44,455 nt of DNA, from NCBI GenBank assembly GCA_964637875.1, contig CAZWXK010000018.1:1-44455 (forward strand), in the 5' to 3' direction. Positions 32,150 through 40,709 of the stretch are shown one piece after another (position 1 is the first letter of the stretch; every line of letters begins with the position of its first letter). Both the position numbers and the translations under genes were made by a program. The notes beneath the pieces were generated by a model. That model searched no databases, was not told the origin of the DNA, and saw nothing but the letters and a program-made list of their open reading frames with translations. Source of the stretch: UBA5972 sp964637875 (GTDB lineage: Bacteria > Pseudomonadota > Alphaproteobacteria > Rhodobacterales > Rhodobacteraceae).

Positions 32150-32455
32150 GATCGGTGCACCTCTGAATGACATGCCCCGAACATAAGGCGCCCGGGGCCG
32201 GATATACAATAACATCTGCGGGGCATGCGGGATCCGGGGCGATGTTATCGGATAACAACGGCGCGATATTGCCTATCTCCGCGGCCCGGGACGAGGGTTT
32301 CTTCACAGGCGATCGCCAATCGGCAGGCCACGCATGGCAGGACGGCCCCGACCACATGGCCAGACGCCAGTAACAGAGATGAAACGGAAAAACGCATCGG
32401 CAACGACGCGGAACGCAAACCTAGCAAGAACGCAAACCTAGCAAGGAAGATCACC
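32150..32455. promoter_or_regulatory. Divergent intergenic region with dyads and a 17-bp tandem repeat
   Basis: This 306-base stretch separates divergent genes and holds no convincing coding region. ATAACATC (32209-32216) and GATGTTAT (32241-32248) form an inverted repeat 24 bases apart, and GTTATCGGATAAC (32244-32256) is a perfect dyad overlapping the second arm. Near the plus-strand gene a 17-base unit GAACGCAAACCTAGCAA is repeated in tandem without mismatch (32411-32427, 32428-32444), just before the AAGGAAGA ribosome site. Confidence 0.45.
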
Positions 32456-32833
32456 ATGAAAACGAAACTGATCGCACTGGTCACGGCCGCAGCCATCGCA
32501 TCCACCGGCCTTGTCGGCGCCACCCCGGCCAAGGCCGGCCCGAACGAAGAGCTCGCGCGCTTTCTGGTCGGAGCCGTGGCGTTGGGTATTCTGGTCGATG
32601 CGGCAAATCGTGCAAATGCCCGTGAACGGGTCGTCGTCACCCGCCGCGTCGTCACCCAGCCCCGGCGCAAGGTCGTGCGTGTCTATCGCAACAAGCCACG
32701 TCAATGCCAGGCCCAGCGCTGGTCGCCGCGATATGATGCCTGGGTGACTTTCTATCGCCCGAACTGCATGCGACGTCTGGGATGGAAGCGCGATGTCGGC
32801 CCCTGGTACAAGCGCGTCGTCGTCTGGCGCTGA
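32456..32833 (+). CDS. Small basic secreted protein of unknown function
   Basis: It has 125 residues with a signal peptide MKTKLIALVTAAAIASTGLV ending at AKA. The mature protein is strongly basic (runs such as RVVTQPRRKVVRVYRNKPRQ) and aromatic near the C-terminus (WSPRYDAWVTFYRPNC, GPWYKRVVVWR), with two cysteines. I do not recognise the family. A periplasmic or envelope role is likely. AAGGAAGA precedes the ATG. Confidence 0.8.
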   Translation: MKTKLIALVTAAAIASTGLVGATPAKAGPNEELARFLVGAVALGILVDAANRANARERVVVTRRVVTQPRRKVVRVYRNKPRQCQAQRWSPRYDAWVTFYRPNCMRRLGWKRDVGPWYKRVVVWR

Positions 32834-32862
32834 ACCCTCCCCGGGCGGCCGGGTCCACCAAT

Positions 32863-32972
32863 AGGTCGCAGGCAGGGGGTGCTGCGTAACCCGGTTCCCT
32901 CTGGTCTGTCCCTGCATCCCTTGTACCTGCGACCTTCGGACGGGGCGAGGATTCGTCCCGTCCATCCTTTTG
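32863..32972 (+). ncRNA. Candidate structured RNA: long hairpin followed by terminator
   Basis: 32863-32882 pairs with 32914-32935 over 20 bp, interrupted only by a two-base TA bulge. The ends AGGTCGCAGG and CCTGCGACCT are perfect; the inner half has two G-U pairs that would be A-C mismatches on minus, so a plus-strand RNA is favoured. Immediately after, 32938-32948 pairs with 32953-32963 (11 bp, one G-U, loop GGAT), followed by ATCCTTTT, an intrinsic terminator. It may be a small RNA or the 3' untranslated region of the gene ending at 32833. No known RNA family recognised. Confidence 0.5.
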
Positions 32973-32983
32973 CCCCGTGATTA

Positions 32984-33009
32984 GGTCGTTCGATCTGGTC
33001 GTTCGATTT
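32984..33009. repeat. 13-bp tandem direct repeat upstream of rnhB
   Basis: GGTCGTTCGATCT (32984-32996) is followed directly by GGTCGTTCGATTT (32997-33009), 12 of 13 identical. It lies between the terminator and the rnhB start and could be a double binding site or simple slippage. Confidence 0.7.
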
Positions 33010-33074
33010 GGCCTTTCGCCGGGTTGCGGGTTTTGCCATTCTGGACTGCAAGACATGACAGACGCGGATAATCC

Positions 33075-33689
33075 ATGCCCGACTTCCAGCTTGAATCCCA
33101 GGCCCTTGCCCAGGGTCTGTCCCCGGTTGCCGGGGTTGACGAAGCAGGCCGCGGCCCCCTTTGCGGGCCGGTGGTCGCGGCGGCTGTCATCCTGAATCCC
33201 GAAAACATTCCGCCGGGCCTGCGTGATTCCAAGAAACTGACACCCCGCCGGCGTGATGAGCTGTTTGACCTCGTCAAGGGCAGTTGCCAGGTTGCCATTG
33301 GCCTGGCAAGCGTCGCCGAAATCGACGACATCAACATCCTGCGGGCGAGCTTGCTGGCGATGCAGCGGGCGATTTCCCTCCTGCCCCGGCGGCCAGCGCT
33401 CGTGCTGATCGACGGCAACCGCCTGCCCGAAAACCTGCCCTGCCGGGCGCGTGCAATCGTCAAGGGCGACGACAGATCGCTGAGCATCAGCGCCGCTTCC
33501 ATCATCGCCAAGGTGACGCGCGACCGGATCATGGCCGATCTTGCCCGCGAATTTCCCGGCTATGGCTGGGAACGCAACGCGGGCTATGGCACGAAAGAGC
33601 ATCTGGACGCCCTGAACAGCCTTGGCGTGACCCCACATCATAGGCGTTCGTTCCGGCCCGTCCACAATATCTTGTATCAAGATGAATAA
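33075..33689 (+). CDS. rnhB: Ribonuclease HII
   Basis: Removes ribonucleotides and RNA primers from DNA-RNA hybrids. It has 204 residues. AGVDEAGRGPLCGPVVAAAV holds the first catalytic acids (DEAGRG), DSKKLTP follows, LVLIDGN gives the third aspartate, and KGDDRSLSISAASIIAKVTR with YGWERNAGYGTKEH completes the signature. It stands just upstream of ccrM, an arrangement common in Alphaproteobacteria. Confidence 0.97.
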   Translation: MPDFQLESQALAQGLSPVAGVDEAGRGPLCGPVVAAAVILNPENIPPGLRDSKKLTPRRRDELFDLVKGSCQVAIGLASVAEIDDINILRASLLAMQRAISLLPRRPALVLIDGNRLPENLPCRARAIVKGDDRSLSISAASIIAKVTRDRIMADLAREFPGYGWERNAGYGTKEHLDALNSLGVTPHHRRSFRPVHNILYQDE

Positions 33690-33777
33690 TTAACCCATTG
33701 ATTCAAAAAGAAATTGACGGCGAATCCACTTTGAATCATCTTATGCCAATAACAAGCGCAAGGCGCATGGGGCAGAG
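33690..33777 (+). promoter_or_regulatory. ccrM promoter region with three GANTC sites
   Basis: Within 88 bases there are three GANTC sites: 33710-33714 (GATTC), 33722-33726 (GAATC) and 33733-33737 (GAATC). GANTC is the target of CcrM itself. In Caulobacter the ccrM promoter also holds methylation sites that tie its transcription to the replication state; a similar feedback is inferred here. A full CtrA box was not found. Confidence 0.6.
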
Positions 33778-34893
33778 ATGGCAAACAAGAACACGACAAA
33801 GGGGCGGCCCGAGCTGCCGCTGAACCAGATTCTTTCGGGTGACTGCATCGAGGTGATGAACGGCCTGCCGGCTGAATCCATCGACCTGATCTTTGCCGAC
33901 CCACCCTATAACCTGCAACTGAAGGGCGCGCTTCACCGGCCCGACAACTCCAGGGTCGATGCGGTCGATGACGACTGGGACCAGTTTGCCTCATTCCAGG
34001 CCTATGACAAATTCACGCGCGCATGGCTCAAGGCCGCAAGACGCCTGCTGAAACCGAACGGCGCGATCTGGGTGATCGGCAGCTATCACAACATTTTCCG
34101 CGTCGGTGCGGCGTTGCAGGATACCGGGCTGTGGATCCTCAATGACGTGATCTGGCGCAAATCCAACCCGATGCCCAATTTCCGCGGCATGCGCCTGACC
34201 AACGCGCATGAAACCATGATCTGGGCGGCCAAGTCGGAAAAATCGAAATACACCTTCAACTACGAGGCGCTGAAGGCGCTCAATGACGGCATCCAGATGC
34301 GCAGCGACTGGGTTTTGCCGATCTGCAACGGGCATGAACGCCTGAAAGACGAAAACGGCGTCAAGGCCCACCCGACACAAAAGCCCGAGGCCCTGCTGCA
34401 CCGTGTGCTTGTCGGCTCGACCAACCCCGGTGATGTGGTGCTGGACCCGTTCTTTGGCACCGGCACGACCGGGGCGGTTGCCAAAAAGCTGGGGCGTGAT
34501 TTCATCGGCATCGAGCGCGAAGAGGCCTATCGCAAGGTCGCCCGGAAGCGCATCAGCAACGTCAGACGTTTCGACCGGTCGTCGCTTGAGGTTTCGACCT
34601 CGAAACGGGCGGAACCACGCGTGCCTTTCGGCCAGCTGGTCGAGCGCGGCCTGCTGAACCCCGGCGAGGTGCTGGTTTCACTGAACGGTCGCCACAAGGC
34701 CAAGGTGCGCGCCGATGGCACGCTGATCGCCCATGACGCCAAGGGTTCGATCCACCAGGTGGGGGCAGCGCTGGAAGGGGCGCCATCCTGCAATGGTTGG
34801 ACATTCTGGGGCTTCAAGCGCGACGGCAAGATGATTCCGATCGACATATTGCGCCAGCAGATCCGCGCCGAGATGCAATCGAAAACCAACTGA
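33778..34893 (+). CDS. ccrM: CcrM-type adenine-N6 DNA methyltransferase (GANTC)
   Basis: Cell-cycle-regulated methyltransferase of Alphaproteobacteria. It has 371 residues, a beta-class enzyme: the catalytic DPPY is early (LIFADPPYNLQL, near residue 42) and the SAM-binding FxGxG late (LDPFFGTGTTGAVAKKLGRD). The C-terminal extension after about residue 270, VPFGQLVERGLLNPGEVLVS and NGWTFWGF, is characteristic of CcrM and absent from HinfI-type enzymes. There is no neighbouring restriction gene. Confidence 0.96.
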   Translation: MANKNTTKGRPELPLNQILSGDCIEVMNGLPAESIDLIFADPPYNLQLKGALHRPDNSRVDAVDDDWDQFASFQAYDKFTRAWLKAARRLLKPNGAIWVIGSYHNIFRVGAALQDTGLWILNDVIWRKSNPMPNFRGMRLTNAHETMIWAAKSEKSKYTFNYEALKALNDGIQMRSDWVLPICNGHERLKDENGVKAHPTQKPEALLHRVLVGSTNPGDVVLDPFFGTGTTGAVAKKLGRDFIGIEREEAYRKVARKRISNVRRFDRSSLEVSTSKRAEPRVPFGQLVERGLLNPGEVLVSLNGRHKAKVRADGTLIAHDAKGSIHQVGAALEGAPSCNGWTFWGFKRDGKMIPIDILRQQIRAEMQSKTN

Positions 34894-34954
34894 GAACAGA
34901 TACCGCCGGTGCCTGCGGCCCACATTCGTGGACCTGTTTGACACCATCGACTGC

Positions 34955-34980
34955 CCCCGCCCTTGTGGCGGGGCTTTTTT
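34955..34980 (+). terminator. Intrinsic terminator after ccrM
   Basis: CCCCGCC (34955-34961) and GGCGGGG (34967-34973) form a 7-bp stem with loop CTTGT, followed by C and six T. It lies 62 bases after the ccrM stop. Confidence 0.88.
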
Positions 34981-35044
34981 CGTGGCGGGCGGGTGGAAAA
35001 TCTGGAACAACTGCCCTGACATGTGAGGGTTGAGGGTGGCCAGA

Positions 35045-36319
35045 ATGAACGATATTTCCGAACTCATGCACCGGCGCGAACGCCTGTTGGGGCCGAATGT
35101 GCCGACATTCTATGAAACACCCCTGCATATCGTGCGGAGCGAAGGTGTCTGGCTGTGGGATGCAGGTGGGCGGCGCTATCTAGACTGCTACAACAACGTC
35201 CCCCATCTGGGCCATTGTCACCCCGCGGTCGTCGAAGCCATTGCGCGGCAATCGGCACGGCTGAACACCCATACCCGGTACCTGCACGAAGGCATCCTTG
35301 ACTATATCGAGGCCCTGACCGCGCGTTTCGGGGCAAACATCACCTCGGCCATCATGACCTGCACCGGGTCCGAGGCCAATGATGTTGCGCTGCGCATGGC
35401 GCAGGCGGCCACCGGCAAGACCGGCGTTATCGCGACCGACCGGACCTATCATGGCAACACGGCGGCGGTCAGCCAGCTTTCCACGCGGCGCCCGCCCGTT
35501 GGCGGCCGTCAGGATCATGTGCGCCTGGTGCCCGCGCCGGATTCGCTGCGCAGCCCCGACCCCGATGGGCGCCGTTTCGCAGTGGCCGTCGAACAGGCGA
35601 TTGCCGAGCTTCAGGACAACGGCCACGGCCTGTCGGCGCTGGTGATCTGCCCGTTTTTTGCCAATGAGGGCTTTCCCGATCTGCCGCGTGGTTTTCTTGA
35701 CCGCACGGTCGATGAGGTCCGCAAGGCCGGAGGCATCATCATCGCCGACGAGGTGCAGCCCGGTTTCGGCCGACTGGGCAGTCACTGGTGGGGGCATGAA
35801 CGGCTGGGCTTTACCCCCGACATCGTGACCATTGGCAAACCCATGGCGAATGGCTATCCGGCGGCCGGGGTTTTGACCTCGTTCGAACTGCTGTCGGAAT
35901 TCCGCAATGCCTTTGGCTATTTCAACACATTTGCCGGCAACCCGGTGGCCTGTGCGGCGGCGATGGCGGTGCTTGAGGTGATCGACCGGGAAAACCTGGT
36001 CGAGGCGGCGCATGACACCGGCAAATACGCGCTGGCACGTCTGGGCGAGCTGGCCGCGAAATATCCGGTGATAGCGGATGTCCGCGGCGCGGGGCTTTTC
36101 CTTGGGGTCGAGTTCGCGTTGGACGGCGACACCCCCGCAACCGCCTTTACCGCCCGCGTCGTGGAAGAAATGAAACTGCGCGGCATCTTGCTGAACAGCG
36201 TCGGCGTGGGAAATGCGACGCTCAAGATCCGCCCGCCGATGGTGTTCGGCAAGGAACATGTCGATCTGCTGGTTGACACGCTGGACGATATTCTGGCCAC
36301 GACGCCGGTCAATCCATGA
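35045..36319 (+). CDS. Class III PLP-dependent aminotransferase or phospho-lyase
   Basis: It has 424 residues from MNDISELMHRRERLLG. VWLWDAGGRRYLDCYNNVPH, CTGSEANDVALRMA, DEVQPGFGRLG and the PLP lysine in TIGKPMANGYPAAG identify the class III fold. The NVPHLGHCHP segment resembles the AGXT2L group (ethanolamine-phosphate and phosphohydroxylysine phospho-lyases). The next gene is an APH-type kinase 10 bases away, so a kinase/phospho-lyase pair acting on an amino alcohol is plausible; that is inference, and an ordinary aminotransferase role remains possible. Confidence 0.88.
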   Translation: MNDISELMHRRERLLGPNVPTFYETPLHIVRSEGVWLWDAGGRRYLDCYNNVPHLGHCHPAVVEAIARQSARLNTHTRYLHEGILDYIEALTARFGANITSAIMTCTGSEANDVALRMAQAATGKTGVIATDRTYHGNTAAVSQLSTRRPPVGGRQDHVRLVPAPDSLRSPDPDGRRFAVAVEQAIAELQDNGHGLSALVICPFFANEGFPDLPRGFLDRTVDEVRKAGGIIIADEVQPGFGRLGSHWWGHERLGFTPDIVTIGKPMANGYPAAGVLTSFELLSEFRNAFGYFNTFAGNPVACAAAMAVLEVIDRENLVEAAHDTGKYALARLGELAAKYPVIADVRGAGLFLGVEFALDGDTPATAFTARVVEEMKLRGILLNSVGVGNATLKIRPPMVFGKEHVDLLVDTLDDILATTPVNP

Positions 36320-36329
36320 AAGTTGCGCC

Positions 36330-37295
36330 ATGACCGAATCCGTTTCCGAGGCCATTGCGCTGTGGGGGTGGCGCGGTGCACGGGGAACCCTGATTTCACG
36401 CCGCGAAAACGCCGTCTACCGCATCATTGCCCCGGATGGGCGCAAGGCAGCGCTGCGCATTCACCGGATGGGTTACAATACACAGGGGGAGATCCGCAGC
36501 GAGCTGTGGTGGGCGGGCGAACTTGCCCGCGTCGGCATCCCCACACCAAGGCCGATCAGGCGCCCGGACGGCACCCTTGTTGCGCGGCTGCGATCTGGCC
36601 AGCTTGCCAGTATGGTTTCATGGCTCGAAGGCCGTCCCCTGGGCAGTGGATCACAGCCCCTGTCATATCCTGAAAGCAGGCGACAGGATCTGTATCGCGC
36701 CCTCGGCCGGCTGCTGGCCAGGCTGCACCGCGCCAGCGATGAAATGACCCTGCCGCATGATTTCACACGGCGGCGCTGGAATGCCGCGGGGTTGCTGGGC
36801 GACAACCCGCTATGGGGCAGGTTCTGGGACCACCCCGCGCTGGAGCGCGCCGACAGGGCCGATATCCTTGCCGCGCGCGACAGTGCAGCCAGGGTTCTGT
36901 CCGGTCTGGACACTACGGTCGGCAACGGCGATTTCGGCCTGATCCACGCCGATGCCCTGAGGGAAAACGTGATGCTGACCGACACCGGACTGGCCCTTAT
37001 CGATCTTGATGACAGTGGCTTTGGCTGGCGTCTCTTCGATCTGGCCGTGGCCCTGTCCCAGAGCATCGACGACGATGACTACATGGCGCTGCGCGATGCT
37101 ATTCTTCAAGGCTATGGCGAAGTTCGCAACCCACCGGCACAAGGTGCCGAGATGTTCGTGCTGTTCGCCATGCTGCGGTGCTTTGCGTCGCTGGGTTGGT
37201 GCATGTCACGGATGCCCCCGGGCAGCACGGCAAGCAAGGTCTATGTTGCAAGGGCAATCCGCATGGCGCGCCACTGGTTGCAACAAGACATGTAG
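36330..37295 (+). CDS. APH-type phosphotransferase, possibly hydroxylysine-kinase-like
   Basis: It has 321 residues. The catalytic loop is LIHADALRENVML and the metal aspartate is in LALIDLDDSGFGW; NAVYRIIAPDGRKAALRIHR forms the N-lobe with its lysine. It resembles homoserine/choline/hydroxylysine kinases. It is translated with the class III aminotransferase upstream, the same pairing as the two steps of hydroxylysine breakdown (kinase, then phospho-lyase). The substrate is not proven. The start at 36330 lies 10 bases after the preceding stop. Confidence 0.85.
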   Translation: MTESVSEAIALWGWRGARGTLISRRENAVYRIIAPDGRKAALRIHRMGYNTQGEIRSELWWAGELARVGIPTPRPIRRPDGTLVARLRSGQLASMVSWLEGRPLGSGSQPLSYPESRRQDLYRALGRLLARLHRASDEMTLPHDFTRRRWNAAGLLGDNPLWGRFWDHPALERADRADILAARDSAARVLSGLDTTVGNGDFGLIHADALRENVMLTDTGLALIDLDDSGFGWRLFDLAVALSQSIDDDDYMALRDAILQGYGEVRNPPAQGAEMFVLFAMLRCFASLGWCMSRMPPGSTASKVYVARAIRMARHWLQQDM

Positions 37296-37361
37296 GGACA
37301 CGTCGCACATGACCGGTTTCAGCCATGCGCGCAACCGAAAGGCAGGCGATCAGACCCGATC

Positions 37362-37377
37362 TGCCGCCGCGGCGGCA
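37362..37377. terminator. Palindrome between convergent kinase and pncB genes
   Basis: TGCCGCCGCGGCGGCA is a perfect 16-base palindrome that can fold into a 6-bp stem with a CGCG loop. It lies between converging genes (kinase ends 37295, pncB ends 37422). There is no T-run, so a terminator function is only possible. Confidence 0.35.
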
Positions 37378-37421
37378 AGGGCCACCCTCATGCGGGCCGG
37401 GCGCGCAACATGTGGCGCCTT

Positions 37422-38711
37422 TCAGACGATCACCTCGAGCGGCCTTTTCTTGCCCACCCCGAAAACGCGCTTGTAGCGTTCGATCTCGTCAGCCGGGCCC
37501 ATGGCCTTGTTCGGGTTGTCCGACAGCTTGACCGTAGGGCGCCCGTTGGCGGCAACCGCCTTGCAGACCAGTGAAAAGGGGGCCAGTGCGTCACCCGGAA
37601 CAAGGCCGCGGAAATCGTTGGTCAGCAGGGTGCCCCAGCCAAAGCCCACCTTGACGCGACCGCGAAACTGGCTGGACAGTTCCTCGATCTTGTCCACGTC
37701 CAGCCCGTCGGAAAAGATCAACAGCTTGTCGCGCGGATCCTCACCGACCTCCTGCCACCAGCGGATCGCGATCTCGGCCCCTTCAGCCGGGTCGCCGCTG
37801 TCGATGCGCATACCCGTCCAGTGCCGCAGCCAGTCGGGTGCGCGCCGCAGAAATTCCTCGGTGCCAAAGGTGTCGGGCAGGATGATCAGCAGATTGCCGT
37901 CATGTTCCTTTTGCCAGTTTTCCAGCACCTTGTAGGGCGCCTGGGCCAGTTGGTCGTCGGTTTCAGCAAGCGCAGCATGGACCATGGGCAATTCATGGGC
38001 ATTGGTGCCGATGGCCTCGACCTCGCGGCGCATGGCGATCAGGCAGTTTGATGTGCCGGTGAATTTCTCGCCCAGCCCCTCGATCATTGCCTGCACGCAA
38101 CGGTCCTGCCACAGAAAACCGTGACGTCGCCGGGTGCCGAAATCGGCAAGGCGGAGGTCGTCGATCTGGCGCAGGCGCTCGATCTTTTCCCACAGCCGGG
38201 TAAGCGCACGCGCATACAGGACCTGCAATTCGAACCGCCCCATGCCCTTGAGCACGGCGCGCGAGCGCAGCTCCATCATGATGGCCAGCGCCGGGATTTC
38301 CCACATCATGACTTCGGGCCACTTGCCCTCGAAGGTCAGCTCGTACTGGTCGTTCCTGCGTTCCAGATGATAGGGCGGCAGGCGCAGCCCCTCGAACCAT
38401 TCCATGAATTCGGGGCTGAACATGGCGCGCTTGCCATAGAACATGTTGCCGCGCAACCAGGTGCTTTCGCCGCGCGACAGGCGCAGGCTGCGCACATGGT
38501 CAAGCTGTTCACGCAGCTCGCCCTGGTCGATCAGCCGGGCAAGCGGCACGTTTTCGGCGCGGTTTATCAGTTGAAAGGTAACGACGACATCGGGCTTGTT
38601 GCGCAGCACCGATTGCGCCATCAGCAACTTGTAGAAATCGGTGTCGATCAGCGACCGCACGATCGGGTCGATCTTCCACTGGTGGTCATAGACGCGCTTG
38701 GCAATATCCAT
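37422..38711 (-). CDS. pncB: Nicotinate phosphoribosyltransferase
   Basis: Converts nicotinate and PRPP to nicotinate mononucleotide in NAD salvage. It has 429 residues. SLIDTDFYKLLMAQSVL near the N-terminus, FGTRRRHGF, the phosphorylated-histidine region GTSNCLIAM and later RIDSGDP and IFSDGLD are typical. pncA lies 32 bases upstream on the same strand, giving a salvage operon from nicotinamide to NaMN. Confidence 0.96.
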   Translation of the reverse strand: MDIAKRVYDHQWKIDPIVRSLIDTDFYKLLMAQSVLRNKPDVVVTFQLINRAENVPLARLIDQGELREQLDHVRSLRLSRGESTWLRGNMFYGKRAMFSPEFMEWFEGLRLPPYHLERRNDQYELTFEGKWPEVMMWEIPALAIMMELRSRAVLKGMGRFELQVLYARALTRLWEKIERLRQIDDLRLADFGTRRRHGFLWQDRCVQAMIEGLGEKFTGTSNCLIAMRREVEAIGTNAHELPMVHAALAETDDQLAQAPYKVLENWQKEHDGNLLIILPDTFGTEEFLRRAPDWLRHWTGMRIDSGDPAEGAEIAIRWWQEVGEDPRDKLLIFSDGLDVDKIEELSSQFRGRVKVGFGWGTLLTNDFRGLVPGDALAPFSLVCKAVAANGRPTVKLSDNPNKAMGPADEIERYKRVFGVGKKRPLEVIV

Positions 38712-38743
38712 AGGTGTCCCCCATCTTGCGCGCGTCGCTGCGC

Positions 38744-39352
38744 CTAGTCAGCCAGCTTGACACCGTGGTCCAGCATGTCGCGCCGCGCTTCGGCCAGTGA
38801 TCCATCAAGGTCGATCGCCCGGCATGCCCCCTCAAGGACCGTCACGCCGAAACCCAGGCGCGCGCCATCGACGGCGGAATAACGGACACAAAAATCGGTT
38901 GCCAGCCCAACCAGTACGATCTCGTGCACCCCGCGTTCGCGCAGATAGCCCTCAAGGCCCGTCGGCGTCTTGTGGTCGTTTTCGAAGAATGCCGAATAGC
39001 TGTCGATCATCCGCCGGAAACCCTTGCGAATGATCATATGCGCCCGCGTCGTATCCAGATCGGGGTGAAATGCGGCCCCGGCGGTGCCCTGAACGCAATG
39101 ATCGGGCCACAACACCTGCGGGCCATAGGGCATGTCGATGATCGAATAGGGTTCGGCCCCGGCCTGGTTGCTGGCAAAGGACGCGTGATCGGCCGGATGC
39201 CAGTCCTGGGTCAGCACCCGCACCGCATAGTCGCCCTGCAACCGGTTGACGCGCGCAATGATCTCGTTGCTGCCCGGCACGGCAAGGGTGCCGCCGGTGC
39301 AGAAATCATTCTGGATGTCGATCATGACAAGGGCGGTGTCGCGTCGCGCCAT
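38744..39352 (-). CDS. pncA: Nicotinamidase
   Basis: Hydrolyses nicotinamide to nicotinate for PncB. It has 202 residues. The catalytic triad is visible: Asp12 in VMIDIQNDFC, a lysine in MIIRKGFRR and the nucleophilic cysteine in ATDFCVRYSA. The metal site is DWHPADHASF with WPDHCVQGT. It is the first gene of the pncA-pncB pair. Confidence 0.96.
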   Translation of the reverse strand: MARRDTALVMIDIQNDFCTGGTLAVPGSNEIIARVNRLQGDYAVRVLTQDWHPADHASFASNQAGAEPYSIIDMPYGPQVLWPDHCVQGTAGAAFHPDLDTTRAHMIIRKGFRRMIDSYSAFFENDHKTPTGLEGYLRERGVHEIVLVGLATDFCVRYSAVDGARLGFGVTVLEGACRAIDLDGSLAEARRDMLDHGVKLAD

Positions 39353-39575
39353 TTCGTTCTCCCGTGTTGCGTCCCCAAGACCTAAACGGCCCCGCCGGGC
39401 AGGTCAATTGGCTCTGGAAATCGGGGGCCAACCCCGCATATACGAGACCACATGTCGCAAACCGCCAATCCATGCTTTGGCCTCCTGTCACCATCGCGTG
39501 CCTGCCGGGGCAGTTGCATCGACATCCAGCCCGGATCGGCACGGGATCACTGGTTGCACAGAAACGGGGAAAGAC

Positions 39576-40688
39576 GTGTATTCGAACCTGAGAACCCTGT
39601 ATGATGCACGGGTGCAAGGCGGCGAAATCCGCTCTGATCCGGCACAGATGGATGCGCTGGCCGCTCTTCAGGAGATCCGCGGCTGGCTTGAGGCAACATC
39701 CGGACGCCGGCGCAACCCCCTGGCGTCATGGCTGACGCGGCATAACCCGCAACGTTATTCCGACCACCCGCCGGGCCTGTATCTGTGGGGTGGCGTCGGT
39801 GTCGGGAAATCGATGCTGATGGACATCTTTTTCGGTGCGACCAGGATCGATCGCAAGCGCCGGGTGCATTTCCACGCATTCATGCAGGAAATGCACGAGT
39901 CCCTGCACCGGGCCCGGCAAAAGGGAACAGCCGACCCCCTGACGCCGGTTGCCCGCGAGGTCGCACAATCGGCGCGCCTGCTGTGCTTTGACGAACTGCA
40001 GATTCTCGACATTACCGATGCCATGCTTGTGGGCAGGCTGTTCGAAAAACTGTTCTCCTTTGGCGTGACCATCGTCGCCACATCGAACCGCGCCCCGGAT
40101 GAGCTGTACAAAAACGGCCTGAACCGGCAGCTTTTCCTGCCCTTCATCAAGCTGATCAAGCAGCAGATGAAGATTCACCACATGCCCGGAAAGACCGACT
40201 ATCGACATCAGGTGTTGCAGGGATGCGAAACCTGGCTTTCGCCCCTTGGGCCTGAAACGACACGCAGGATGGACAGCCTCTGGTCCGAGCTGTGCCGAGG
40301 AGGACCCGAGCGCGCGCTGAGCCTGACGGTCAAGGCGCGCCAGCTGGTCCTGGGACGATTTTCCAATGGCATCCTGCGCGCAACCTTTGACGAGTTATGC
40401 GCACAACCACTGGGGCCCGCAGATTATCTGGCCCTGGCCGGGGCGGTGCGAATACTGATGCTTGAAAACATCCCGGTGCTGGCACGCGACAACGCCGCAC
40501 AGGCGCGGCGGTTCGTCACCCTTGTCGATGCCCTGTATGAAGGTGGGGTCGGACTGATCTGCTCGGCCGCAGCCCAGCCGGACGCGCTCTACCTCGCCGG
40601 TGAGGGGGCGTTCGAATTCGAACGGACTGCCTCGCGGCTGACCGAAATGCGCGCAGCCGACTGGTCCCAACGGGATGCCGCCCAATAG
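39576..40688 (+). CDS. zapE: ZapE/AFG1-family ATPase
   Basis: It has 370 residues from a GTG start (VYSNLRTLYDARVQGGEI) with GGGGAAA upstream; an ATG further upstream would add an unrelated extension. Walker A is GGVGVGKSMLMDIFF and Walker B is LLCFDELQILDITDAM, with ATSNRAPDELYKNGL as sensor. ZapE associates with the division machinery in E. coli, and its mitochondrial relative AFG1 works in protein quality control. The 223 bases between pncA and zapE show nothing clear beyond the ribosome site. Confidence 0.93.
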   Translation: MYSNLRTLYDARVQGGEIRSDPAQMDALAALQEIRGWLEATSGRRRNPLASWLTRHNPQRYSDHPPGLYLWGGVGVGKSMLMDIFFGATRIDRKRRVHFHAFMQEMHESLHRARQKGTADPLTPVAREVAQSARLLCFDELQILDITDAMLVGRLFEKLFSFGVTIVATSNRAPDELYKNGLNRQLFLPFIKLIKQQMKIHHMPGKTDYRHQVLQGCETWLSPLGPETTRRMDSLWSELCRGGPERALSLTVKARQLVLGRFSNGILRATFDELCAQPLGPADYLALAGAVRILMLENIPVLARDNAAQARRFVTLVDALYEGGVGLICSAAAQPDALYLAGEGAFEFERTASRLTEMRAADWSQRDAAQ

Positions 40689-40709
40689 GGCACTGGGCCG
40701 GGCAGCTGT

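Noticed and set aside
32863..32935. SRP RNA or 6S RNA at the long hairpin
   Set aside because: The minus strand has a GGGAA-containing loop, but the SRP core GGAAGGAAGCAGCC is absent and the element is too short for 6S RNA.
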